Origin: Rhodobacterales bacterium
GTDB taxonomy: Bacteria; Pseudomonadota; Alphaproteobacteria; Rhodobacterales; Rhodobacteraceae
DNA length: 8,946 nt
NCBI GenBank assembly: GCA_013298675.1
Contig: JAAFIJ010000089.1
Location: forward strand, 1-8,946
Reading direction: 5' to 3'
Position numbers and translations under genes: made by a program. Below the pieces are notes generated by a model, which did no database searches, was not told the DNA's origin, and worked only from the letters and a program-made list of their open reading frames with translations. Of the stretch, positions 1 through 6,644 are shown one piece after another. Numbering within the stretch: the stretch's first letter is position 1; every line of letters starts with the position of its first letter.

Positions 1-188
1 TTCAAACAGCGCAGAAAGGTCGACTTTCCGCATCCCGACGGGCCAATAAAGGCGGTTACCGTCTTATCCAGAATATCGACATCCACGTCTTTGATGGCGT
101 GATTTGTGCCGTAATAGACCTGAACTTTGCGGGCCTCTATCTTTATCGTTTGGCTATCCACGCGGGTCTCCATATTTAAATCTTTCAT
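1..188 (-). CDS. pstB: PstB, phosphate ABC transporter ATPase (N-terminal 62 codons, runs off the left edge)
   Basis: This is the start of the cytoplasmic ATP-binding subunit of the Pst phosphate importer, which hydrolyses ATP to drive uptake through PstC/PstA. The visible residues include an RKVQVYYG strand typical of PstB and a complete Walker A motif, GPSGCGKST, near residues 51-59, followed by FLRCLN. The signature motif, Walker B and the rest lie outside the window. The ATG at 186-188 is chosen because AGGAGG lies five bases upstream. An in-frame ATG five codons later has no good ribosome binding site. The gene is the last visible member of the leftward pst operon and starts nine bases after the pstA stop, so it is very probably cotranscribed with it. 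Identification as PstB rather than another ABC ATPase rests on both the sequence and the position after pstA. Confidence 0.95.
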   Translation of the reverse strand, partial: MKDLNMETRVDSQTIKIEARKVQVYYGTNHAIKDVDVDILDKTVTAFIGPSGCGKSTFLRCL

Positions 189-193
189 GCGAA

Positions 194-199
194 CCTCCT
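194..199 (-). promoter_or_regulatory. Ribosome binding site of pstB, overlapping the pstA stop codon
   Basis: On the minus strand AGGAGG lies five bases before the pstB ATG. Its first two bases are the last two bases of the pstA TAG stop at 198-200. A ribosome terminating on pstA therefore sits on the pstB start signal, which suggests translational coupling between the channel subunit and the ATPase. Confidence 0.8.
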
Positions 200-1532
200 A
201 CCAACGACGTTCAAATTTGCGGCGCAAGTAGATTGCCACTGCGTTCATCGCGATCAGGAAAACCAACAGCACGATGATCGCCCCTGACGCCCGTTCAACA
301 AACCCCGGATCGCCGCGTTGGGTCCAGTTGTAGATTTGCACTGGCAACGCTGCGGCAGGATCAAACAGTCCCGAAATCGGCGCGCCTGGGAAGTCGCGCA
401 CAAAGGCAACCATCCCGATTAGCAACAGCGGAGCCGTTTCACCCAGCGCTTGCGCCAGACCGATGATCGTGCCCGTCAACACACCGGGCATAGCCAGCGG
501 CAGAACGTGATGGGTCACCGTCTGAAGCCTGCTTGCCCCAACGCCAAGGGCCGCATCACGGATAGACGGCGGCACGGCCTTAAGGGCTGCACGTGTCGGA
601 ATGATAATGCGCGGCAATGTCAGCAAGGTCAGAACCAACCCGCCCACAATCGGCGCAGACTGCGGCAACCCCGCAAAGTTGATAAAGATTGCCAAACCCA
701 AGATGCCGTAAACGATGGACGGTACGGCGGCCAAGTTGGCGATATTCACTTCGATCAGATCCGTCCAACGGTTCTTGGGCGCAAACTCTTCCAGATAGAC
801 AGAGGCCGCAACCCCGATGGGCAACGCAAGGAACAGCACCACCAGCATCATGTAAATGGATCCGATGATGGCCACACCCAGACCCGCCGCCTCTGGCCGC
901 TTGTCGGATGCGTCTGGCATGGTTACAAAACCAGAGTTCAGTTGAACCGTCATCACGCCAGCCGCTTTCAACTTATCGGCCAACAACAGTTGTTCGGGTG
1001 AGGTGTTCTTGTCTATGGCAGCACTTTCCAGTGTCACCCGGCCCTTGAAATACCCGTCAATACGACCGGAAGCGAGAACGGTGATATCAAGGGTTTGACC
1101 GATCAGCGACGGATCCGCCAAAACACGGTCTCGCAAGGTCGCAGACGATTCCTCGGATATCATCTTGGCCAATTCCTTGGGGTCCAATTCGCCCAGATCA
1201 ATTGAACGTGCCGCAATTTCTGCCGCCAGTGATTTCGCCAACAGCTTGCCGTAACCGACCGTTGTCGTTTTGGACATCTCGGCGATGTTTCGGTTCCCCG
1301 CCTTGTCCAAAACAGATTCCTCAAGCGTGACAGGAAACGTGATGAATGTTTGCTTAAATGCTGGCAATCCGTTGCCGAAAATCGAGATTAGCAACCAGAC
1401 CAAGGCCAAAAGAGCGGTGATGATCGCGGACAATCCATAAATCCGAAAACGCTTTTCTGTGGCATTGCGCGCTTTTGTGCGTGGGTCTTGCACAAAGAGT
1501 GAGGCACGCGAGTTTGATGCGCGGTCGGTCAT
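198..1532 (-). CDS. pstA: PstA, phosphate ABC transporter permease with long N-terminal extension
   Basis: This is an inner-membrane channel subunit of the Pst phosphate importer, 444 aa. That is far longer than the roughly 300 aa of the E. coli protein. After a basic N-terminus there is a membrane segment at about residues 31-52. A mostly soluble, probably periplasmic stretch follows at about 55-215 and matches the DUF3333 extension known from alphaproteobacterial PstA. The permease domain spans about 216-440. It contains the ABC-permease EAA loop around 314-353 (AALKAVPPSIRDAALGVGAS), which contacts PstB, and the GLAQALGETAP segment at 358-367. The ATG at 1530-1532 overlaps the pstC stop as ATGA, which fixes the start and implies translational coupling. 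Order, length and motifs all agree with PstA. Confidence 0.96.
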   Translation of the reverse strand: MTDRASNSRASLFVQDPRTKARNATEKRFRIYGLSAIITALLALVWLLISIFGNGLPAFKQTFITFPVTLEESVLDKAGNRNIAEMSKTTTVGYGKLLAKSLAAEIAARSIDLGELDPKELAKMISEESSATLRDRVLADPSLIGQTLDITVLASGRIDGYFKGRVTLESAAIDKNTSPEQLLLADKLKAAGVMTVQLNSGFVTMPDASDKRPEAAGLGVAIIGSIYMMLVVLFLALPIGVAASVYLEEFAPKNRWTDLIEVNIANLAAVPSIVYGILGLAIFINFAGLPQSAPIVGGLVLTLLTLPRIIIPTRAALKAVPPSIRDAALGVGASRLQTVTHHVLPLAMPGVLTGTIIGLAQALGETAPLLLIGMVAFVRDFPGAPISGLFDPAAALPVQIYNWTQRGDPGFVERASGAIIVLLVFLIAMNAVAIYLRRKFERRW

Positions 1533-2977
1533 TCGTACTGCTCCCGGTATTTACGCACAATGATCAGCGCAATGATGTTCAAGGCCAGCGTCAGGGTAAA
1601 CAACGCAAGCCCCAGCGCAAAAGCGACCAGCGTTTCGGGGCTGGCAAATTCGGTATCGCCTGTCAGCTGACTGACGATTTTGACGGTCACTGTGGTCATT
1701 GCCTCAAATGGGTTAAGTGACAGTTGTGCCGCGGCCCCCGCCCCCAAAACCACGATCATGGTTTCGCCAATCGCACGGCTGGCCGCCAGCAAGATCGCGC
1801 CCACAATGCCTGGAAGTGCTGCGGGAATGACAACCTGCCGAATGGTTTCCGACGGTGTTGCACCCAAGCCAAGCGATCCATCACGCAGGCTTTGCGGCAC
1901 CGCATTGATGATATCGTCGGACAGGGACGACACGAAGGGAATCACCATGATGCCCATGACCAAGCCGGCCGTCATCACCGAGGATGAGCTGTCTCCGAAC
2001 CCCAGCGGCATCGCGAAATAGTCGCGCAACAGCGGCCCAACAGTCACCAGCGCGAACAGGCCATAAACGATTGTCGGGATGCCTGCCAGAATTTCGATCG
2101 CCGGTTTCACCCAAGCGCGCGTCGACTTGCTGGCATATTCCGCCAGATAGATAGCTGACATCAAACCAATGGGAACCGCGACAACCAAGGCGATGGCAGA
2201 GACATAAAGCGTGCCCCAAAGCAAAGGCAGAATCCCCAACGAAGATCCGCCGCCAAACTTGGGGTTCCAGTTACTGGAAAAGAAAAACTCTGTGGCTGGG
2301 TAAAGTTGGAAAAAGTGGATTGATTCCACCAACAACGATCCCACAATTCCCGCCGTGGTCAGCACCGCGACCATGGAACATGCGATCAGCAACCACATCG
2401 CGAAACGCTCTGTCGCATTGCGGGCGCGGTACTCGGGTTTGATCCGCGACAAAGCGTAACCCAAGCCAATGCAGGCCACTGCCAATGCAGCAAAACTTAA
2501 AATCCAGCGCGAAGAGGCTTTGGCCGCCCCCAAGGCTGCCGCTGCCGCCATGGTCGACACCGTGGGTTCCGTTTCCAAAACGATCCCCGCATCATTCAAC
2601 GCAGCTTTCAAATCCGCCGGATTTGACAAGAGAGGGGTGGTATCGCGACCAATCGCTTGCAGAGCAGTAAGACCTGCCGTCACGCGGCGCACATCGGCCA
2701 TCACCAATTCTGCCGATTTCCCTTCCGGAAGATCATCCGCAGCGATCAGCGAAAACGCCTTTGTCTCGATAAACAGCGGTTCGGCCAGCAGCCAAACGGC
2801 GATCAAGAACAGTGCGGGCACAAGGGTGATCAACGAAGTGATCCGGCCATAAAATGGCGGTAAAGAATGCAGTTTGCGAATGTCGCCAGACACCTGCGCA
2901 ACCGCGCGACCGCGTCCCACAATGTACCCGCCAACCGCCAGCAAAAGGAGGATCAGCAAAAGAAGACCAAGGCCCAT
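1529..2977 (-). CDS. pstC: PstC, phosphate ABC transporter permease with long N-terminal extension
   Basis: This is the second inner-membrane channel subunit of the Pst importer, 482 aa from the chosen ATG against about 320 in E. coli. Hydrophobic segments are visible at about residues 2-21, 46-65, 158-176 and 193-216. A soluble stretch at about 67-155 lies between the second and third. The permease domain covers about 255-475, with the EAA loop around 348-390 (PQSLRDGSLGLGATPSETI) and the ASRAIGETM segment near 399-407. The frame opens further to a GTG at 2990-2992, adding five residues. I prefer the ATG at 2975-2977 because nothing resembling a Shine-Dalgarno precedes the GTG, although the one before the ATG (GTGGG) is also weak. 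The gene follows pstS after a hairpin and overlaps pstA by four bases. The long N-terminus is typical of alphaproteobacterial PstC. Confidence 0.96.
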   Translation of the reverse strand: MGLGLLLLILLLLAVGGYIVGRGRAVAQVSGDIRKLHSLPPFYGRITSLITLVPALFLIAVWLLAEPLFIETKAFSLIAADDLPEGKSAELVMADVRRVTAGLTALQAIGRDTTPLLSNPADLKAALNDAGIVLETEPTVSTMAAAAALGAAKASSRWILSFAALAVACIGLGYALSRIKPEYRARNATERFAMWLLIACSMVAVLTTAGIVGSLLVESIHFFQLYPATEFFFSSNWNPKFGGGSSLGILPLLWGTLYVSAIALVVAVPIGLMSAIYLAEYASKSTRAWVKPAIEILAGIPTIVYGLFALVTVGPLLRDYFAMPLGFGDSSSSVMTAGLVMGIMVIPFVSSLSDDIINAVPQSLRDGSLGLGATPSETIRQVVIPAALPGIVGAILLAASRAIGETMIVVLGAGAAAQLSLNPFEAMTTVTVKIVSQLTGDTEFASPETLVAFALGLALFTLTLALNIIALIIVRKYREQYE

Positions 2978-3002
2978 GAATATTCTACCCACTTAGAGAA
3001 CA

Positions 3003-3027
3003 GGCGCGGGTCACAAAGACCCGCGCC
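3003..3027 (-). terminator. Strong hairpin between pstS and pstC (attenuator or mRNA-stabilising stem)
   Basis: The minus strand reads GGCGCGGGTC, a five-base loop TTTGT, then GACCCGCGCC, which is a perfect ten-base-pair GC-rich stem. It starts 13 bases after the pstS stop and ends 25 bases before the pstC ATG. The bases after the stem (TGTTCTCT) are only partly T-rich, so full termination is unlikely. Partial termination, or protection of the upstream pstS message from 3' decay, would give more binding protein than membrane subunits, as is common in binding-protein-dependent importer operons. The structure is seen directly; its role is inferred. Confidence 0.7.
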
Positions 3028-3040
3028 CACCTAGGTTAAT

Positions 3041-4096
3041 TTATTCCAACGGGCCCATGACCGTCTCGGCAGCGACAGCTGCTTGGGTCGCAGCCAAGTC
3101 TGGATCTGGAACCAGGCCGTAGTCGACCAAGGAACCACCAGGACCTGCCATGTCGTCAGAGACAAAGAACTCAATGTACTCTTTCAGCCCAGGGATCACG
3201 CCGATGTGTGCTTTCTTGACGTAGAAGTACAGCGGACGCGAGACCGGATAGTCACCTGCCGAAATGGTTTCTACCGAAGGTGTAACGCCGTTCACAGTCG
3301 CGACTTTTAGCTTGTCGGTGTTGTTCTCATAGAACGACAGACCGAACACGCCGACGGCAGTCTTATTTGCCTCAATACGCGAAAGAGTTTCGGTGTAGTC
3401 GCCGTCGATGTCTACAGAGGCACCATCAGCGCGCAACGCGTGACATCCCTCAACGGCATCCTTTTTCTTGGCGTCGTCATCTGCACCGGCAGATGCGGCA
3501 AGATAAAGATCATAGGCGCCAGCGGCCTTGCAGCCCTCTTCCAGAACTTTGACGTCAAACACTTCGCGGGTGCCGTGCTTGGTGCCCGGAATGAACGCCA
3601 TGATGTCTTGCGCAGGCAAGGTTGCGTTCACATCAGCCCAAGTTTTTGCAGCGTTTGCGACCAAAGCGCCGTCCTTGACGGTTTGCGCTGCCAAAGCACC
3701 CCAAACATCCGCTGGCGTCAGCGCGAAATCACCACCCTCGATCGAGGATGCGAACACGATGCCGTCATAACCAATGCGGACTTCCATCAATTCGGTCACA
3801 CCATTGGTATTGCACAGATCAATGTCCGACTGCTTGATGCGCGAGGATGAGTTCGCGATGTCGATCGTGGTTTCGCCAACACCTTCGCACAACTTCTTGC
3901 GCCCGGCACCAGAACCGCCGCCTTCAACCACGGGTGTGTTGAAATCGGTGTTTTCACCAAAGGCCTCTGCAACGATGGTTGCATAGGGAAGCACTGTCGA
4001 CGAACCGGAAATCTGCAGCTGGTCACGAGCAGAAGCAGCGAAAGTTGACGCGGCAAGCAGTGCAACCACTGAAGTTGAAACTTTAAAAAAAGACAT
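3041..4096 (-). CDS. pstS: PstS, periplasmic phosphate-binding protein
   Basis: This is the periplasmic receptor that captures phosphate and delivers it to PstC/PstA. It is 351 aa, close to the family's usual length. A Sec signal peptide is clear, with a short charged start, the hydrophobic core VVALLAASTFAA, and probable cleavage after ASA at residue 23. The mature protein begins with the PstS hallmark LQISGSSTVLPYA (27-39). Phosphate-loop signatures follow at GGGSGAGRK (59-67), NSSSRIKQSD (82-91) and GTKHGTRE (171-178), and VSRPLYFYVKK (285-295) is the late conserved strand. Four cysteines at 70, 95, 189 and 218 could form two disulfides in the periplasm. The ATG is preceded by AGGAG at 4103-4107, six bases upstream. 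A Pho box lies about 100 bases upstream, so induction under phosphate starvation through PhoB is expected. It is the first gene downstream of that box. Confidence 0.96.
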   Translation of the reverse strand: MSFFKVSTSVVALLAASTFAASARDQLQISGSSTVLPYATIVAEAFGENTDFNTPVVEGGGSGAGRKKLCEGVGETTIDIANSSSRIKQSDIDLCNTNGVTELMEVRIGYDGIVFASSIEGGDFALTPADVWGALAAQTVKDGALVANAAKTWADVNATLPAQDIMAFIPGTKHGTREVFDVKVLEEGCKAAGAYDLYLAASAGADDDAKKKDAVEGCHALRADGASVDIDGDYTETLSRIEANKTAVGVFGLSFYENNTDKLKVATVNGVTPSVETISAGDYPVSRPLYFYVKKAHIGVIPGLKEYIEFFVSDDMAGPGGSLVDYGLVPDPDLAATQAAVAAETVMGPLE

Positions 4097-4177
4097 AGGC
4101 AGCTCCTATTTGGACTAACGAACGCACGGCCCATTTGGACCCTGCTTCGGCAGCCTACCTACCCACCACGAATATCG

Positions 4178-4183
4178 ATTTTG
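4178..4183 (-). promoter_or_regulatory. Candidate -10 element of the pstS promoter
   Basis: The minus strand has CAAAAT, matching TATAAT at four of six positions, exactly ten bases downstream of the Pho box. PhoB-activated promoters lack a good -35, use the Pho box in its place, and have the -10 about this far away. Transcription would then start near 4171, giving a leader of roughly 75 bases. GATATT at 4171-4176 is an alternative. Confidence 0.45.
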
Positions 4184-4193
4184 TGAACTTAAT

Positions 4194-4211
4194 GTAACAG
4201 AAATATGACAA
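4194..4211 (-). promoter_or_regulatory. Pho box (PhoB binding site) upstream of pstS
   Basis: The minus strand reads TTGTCATATTTCTGTTAC, two 7-base half-sites separated by four bases. Against the classical Pho box (CTGTCAT, four A/T-rich bases, CTGTCAY) the first half matches six of seven and the second six of seven, and the spacer is entirely A/T as expected. It lies in the 176-base gap between phoR and pstS, reads towards pstS, and has a plausible -10 ten bases downstream. PhoB-dependent induction of pstS under phosphate limitation is therefore strongly suggested. Confidence 0.85.
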
Positions 4212-4272
4212 TGCATCATGATCTGGCAATGGCGCTTTTCTTTGCCAAAACCCAACGACCCTGCCCGCGGCC

Positions 4273-5298
4273 TTATTCCAAAGGCAAAATCACCGTAAAC
4301 TTGCTGCCTTTACCGCGCTCGCTTTCAATGACTAGCCGGCCACGATGTTTGCTGACGATATGTTTGACGATCGCCAATCCTAAACCTGTGCCGCCCATCT
4401 GGCGCGAGCGGTGTTCGTCAACCCGGTAGAATCGCTCTGTCAGTCGCGGAATGTGCTGTTCCTCGATCCCCTGGCCGGTATCTGCCACGCAAATGCGGAC
4501 TTGCTGCCCTCTTGGCCCCATTTCCTGTTCCAGATTTACTGTCACGGCAGACCCTGCCGGACTGCCATACTTGATGGCGTTCTCGATCAGATTGGTGAAA
4601 ACCTGAGTCATCTGATCAGAGGCGGCAAATACTTTGCAAGTGTGATCAATGCCGTTGGTGAGTATCTTGACATGGGCCGCCTCTGCGATCGGACGCAATG
4701 TTTCACTGGCATTGCGGATCAAAGCCGCCAAATCGACTTCGCTGAGGGGGCGATTGCGCTCTTCAGATTCGACTTTGCTTAACTGCAACAAGTCGCCAAC
4801 CAGACGATTCATACGCTCGGCTTCTTTGACCATGATGCCCAAGAACCGGTCCCTTGCCGCTGGGTCGTCTCGCGCAGCGCCACGCAAGGTTTCAATGAAG
4901 CCTAGCAAAGACGTCAGCGGCGTACGCAATTCGTGGCTGACATTCGCGACGAAATCGCGACGCATTTGATCAGCCCTCTCCAAAGACGTGATGTCTTCAA
5001 ACGCACAAAGCGCCCCCAGACCAATTCGACGGATGCTGACCGCAAAGGACGCATCAAGTTGCCCACGGCGCAAAACGATGGTCTCTGGTTCTGACTGTTC
5101 GTTGTTCAAGGCCCGATCAATGGCCTTTACCAAATCGGGTTGACGAAAAAAGATGCCAAACAGCCGGTTCTCATCCACTCGAAACTCGCGGGTAGCGGCC
5201 TCATTGGCGAAAATAATCCTGCTGTCTTTGCCAATCAAAACGATAGGCATAGGAAGCCCAACGAGCAAATCTCGGATCACTCGGGCGTTGTCAGTCAT
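4273..5298 (-). CDS. phoR: PhoR-type sensor histidine kinase, phosphate regulon, no membrane segment
   Basis: This is a histidine kinase of 341 aa expected to phosphorylate the response regulator PhoB when phosphate is scarce. Residues about 5-105 form a PAS-like domain (LPMPIVLIGKDSRIIFANEAA region). A HisKA domain follows with the phosphoacceptor H122 in FVANVSHELRTPLTS. The HATPase_c domain spans about 225-341, with its N box at LIENAIKYG (237-245), G1 box DTGQG (273-277) and G2 box GGTGLGLA (302-309). The H-box sequence is typical of PhoR. Unlike E. coli PhoR there is no hydrophobic N-terminal segment, so it looks cytoplasmic. The ATG at 5296-5298 is supported by GGAG at 5305-5308. It lies upstream of pstS in the same direction, and this context supports the phosphate role. 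It could be cotranscribed into pstS as well as having its own promoter. Confidence 0.88.
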   Translation of the reverse strand: MTDNARVIRDLLVGLPMPIVLIGKDSRIIFANEAATREFRVDENRLFGIFFRQPDLVKAIDRALNNEQSEPETIVLRRGQLDASFAVSIRRIGLGALCAFEDITSLERADQMRRDFVANVSHELRTPLTSLLGFIETLRGAARDDPAARDRFLGIMVKEAERMNRLVGDLLQLSKVESEERNRPLSEVDLAALIRNASETLRPIAEAAHVKILTNGIDHTCKVFAASDQMTQVFTNLIENAIKYGSPAGSAVTVNLEQEMGPRGQQVRICVADTGQGIEEQHIPRLTERFYRVDEHRSRQMGGTGLGLAIVKHIVSKHRGRLVIESERGKGSKFTVILPLE

Positions 5299-5324
5299 CT
5301 GCTACTCCAAATCCGATCATGCGT

Positions 5325-5340
5325 GCGCAACAAACTGCGC
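5325..5340 (-). repeat. Small inverted repeat in the phoR leader
   Basis: GCGCA and TGCGC, separated by six bases, can form a five-base-pair stem upstream of the phoR ribosome binding site. The stem ends 16 bases before the Shine-Dalgarno, so it does not occlude it. It is short and may be incidental. Confidence 0.3.
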
Positions 5341-5368
5341 CAAAATACATCACAAGAACAAGACAACG

Positions 5369-5384
5369 TGATCAATATTGATCA
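5369..5384. promoter_or_regulatory. Perfect 16-bp palindrome in the divergent region, candidate operator
   Basis: TGATCAATATTGATCA is its own reverse complement over all 16 bases. It sits between phoR (starting 71 bases to the left) and the plus-strand unknown gene (starting 97 bases to the right), and symmetry would let a dimeric regulator control both. It does not fit the FNR consensus TTGAT-N4-ATCAA in register, and I cannot name the regulator. No convincing -35/-10 pair was found on either strand of the 182-base region. TTGACT at 5403-5408 and GATAAT at 5423-5428 on the plus strand are only 14 bases apart. Confidence 0.5.
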
Positions 5385-5480
5385 ACTTTTGATGTTATCC
5401 AATTGACTTGCACAACTCTGAGGATAATCCTTTGGGGTAAATCTGTAATTCATTGATGTTGAACCTATAAGGTGGGCGTA

Positions 5481-5825
5481 ATGGAACAAAAGACGACCCA
5501 ACAAGATCGCTATGCGAAGGATTGCATATACGCAATTGATTTTGAACCAAGCACATCAACGGCGGCTTTGCCTGCGCGATCCATCCATGCGCGGTATCAT
5601 CAACTAACCCGATCAAACATGATGGAATGGGGTCCCTCTGTGGTCTTTTTGCCGCTTATTGGCGCATCGGAAGACGCAGCAACGATCGTTGAATTGCTGG
5701 AAAGCATCGCATTTCAGGGTGATATCGTGGTTATTTGTCCGCAATTGCCAAAGCCGCAACTGGTCGAGCGCGAATTGCGTGGCCTTGGCCCGGGCCAGCG
5801 CCTGCGCCTTGTGCAAGAAGGCTAA
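5481..5825 (+). CDS. Small unknown protein with a receiver-like alpha/beta pattern, divergent from phoR
   Basis: I do not recognise a named gene. The 114-aa product is acidic/neutral and soluble, with no signal peptide or membrane segment. Residues about 1-50 are polar and probably flexible. From about 51 the pattern is strand (PSVVFLPLIG), helix (EDAATIVELLESIAFQ), strand (GDIVVICPQLP), helix (KPQLVERELRG) and short strand (QRLRLVQ). This resembles the second half of a CheY-like receiver domain, but the phosphoacceptor Asp expected at the end of the first strand is absent, so it would be a non-phosphorylated pseudo-receiver or an unrelated fold. The ATG at 5481 is preferred to an in-frame GTG at 5472, because AAGGTGG sits just upstream of it. 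The gene is divergent from phoR and its TAA overlaps the iolB stop. It may take part in phosphate signalling, but only position suggests this. Confidence 0.75.
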   Translation: MEQKTTQQDRYAKDCIYAIDFEPSTSTAALPARSIHARYHQLTRSNMMEWGPSVVFLPLIGASEDAATIVELLESIAFQGDIVVICPQLPKPQLVERELRGLGPGQRLRLVQEG

Positions 5826-6631
5826 AGGCTGTCGCGCTCATAAATCCAATTGTGATCAGGATCGTTTTCAAAGCGCCATTTGCGCAGCGGGCCCGCCATG
5901 ACATTCAGGTAGTACAGCTCATATCCATAAGGTGCCGCACAAGGATGATGGCCGCGTGGAACCAAAACGACATCGTGGTTCTTGACCGTCATGGTTTCAT
6001 CCAATGACCCGTCTTCTGTATAAACCCGCTGAATGGCAAAGCCCTGCTCGGGATTGACGCGGTGGTAATAGGATTCCTCAAGAAACGTCATTCTTGGAAA
6101 GTCATCTTCATCGTGCCGGTGGCTGGGATAGCTGGACCAGTTGCCGGGCGGGGTAAAAACCTCTGTCACCAAAAGACTGTCAGCCACATCGCGACCCTCC
6201 ATCGCGATGTTGTTCACAAAGCGGGTGTTCGCACCTTTGCCGCGCGGGGTCAGCTCAATCCCTTCGGGGCCCAACCGTTGCGCAAGGTGTCCCTCCATGG
6301 CGGGCGCGGAACAAACCGCCAAACAGCAATCGGTTTCGGCCGTGGCCGTCCAACTGCTATCGCCCGGAAGATACAGGCAATGGGGTGGCGTCTTTTCAAA
6401 GACATTCATCCTATCACCCAGAACGCCCCAGTCTTGCCCCGCGCCGTTCAGATGAACTTTTCCTTCGACCACAACAAGAATGACTTCACGGTCAAAGGTT
6501 TGCTCGCCGACCGTCTCGCCGGCTGTCAACCGATAGAGCGAAAAGCCTACATATGTCCAACCTGCCGACGCGGGCGTCACATCGTGCACTTTGCCCGAGG
6601 TTCCTTGCGGTTTTCGCTGCAGATTTGCCAT
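5822..6631 (-). CDS. iolB: IolB, 5-deoxy-glucuronate isomerase
   Basis: This cytoplasmic enzyme of myo-inositol catabolism converts 5-deoxy-D-glucuronate, the product of IolD, to 2-deoxy-5-keto-D-gluconate, the substrate of IolC. The product is 269 aa, the normal length for the KduI/IolB cupin family. Visible signatures are FDREVILVVVEGKVHL (46-61) in the first cupin half, the metal-binding cluster YPSHRHDEDD (168-177) with the acidic FLEESYYH (183-190) after it, and VPRGHHPCAAPYGYELYYLNVMAG (224-247) in the second half. The histidines at 171, 173 and 228/229 and a glutamate near 185 are the likely metal ligands. The ATG at 6629-6631 is preceded by AAAGGA at a good distance. It is the last gene of the leftward iol operon, 46 bases after iolD, and a palindromic element lies in that gap. 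The run TDCCLAVC is cysteine-rich but its meaning is unknown. Confidence 0.95.
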   Translation of the reverse strand: MANLQRKPQGTSGKVHDVTPASAGWTYVGFSLYRLTAGETVGEQTFDREVILVVVEGKVHLNGAGQDWGVLGDRMNVFEKTPPHCLYLPGDSSWTATAETDCCLAVCSAPAMEGHLAQRLGPEGIELTPRGKGANTRFVNNIAMEGRDVADSLLVTEVFTPPGNWSSYPSHRHDEDDFPRMTFLEESYYHRVNPEQGFAIQRVYTEDGSLDETMTVKNHDVVLVPRGHHPCAAPYGYELYYLNVMAGPLRKWRFENDPDHNWIYERDSL

Positions 6632-6644
6632 ACCGTTTCCTTTA

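Noticed and set aside
450..1001. Plus-strand open frame (183 aa) opposite pstA
   Set aside because: Its composition, dominated by Gln, Arg and His, is typical of an antisense shadow, and it lies inside pstA.
2978..2992. GTG start for pstC five codons upstream
   Set aside because: No Shine-Dalgarno sequence precedes it, and the ATG at 2975-2977 gives a more typical N-terminus. The choice remains somewhat uncertain.
5371..5385. FNR/FnrL-type site in the phoR upstream palindrome
   Set aside because: TTGAT and ATCAA do not occur in the required register with four bases between them. The 16-mer is a different palindrome.
5403..5428. TTGACT and GATAAT as a promoter for the plus-strand gene
   Set aside because: The spacing is only 14 bases, too short for a standard sigma-70 promoter, so I did not annotate it.
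5786..5797. TGGCCCGGGCCA palindrome near the end of the small plus-strand gene, considered as a terminator
   Set aside because: It is within the coding sequence (LGPGQ), has no loop and no following T tract, and is best explained by GC-rich codons.
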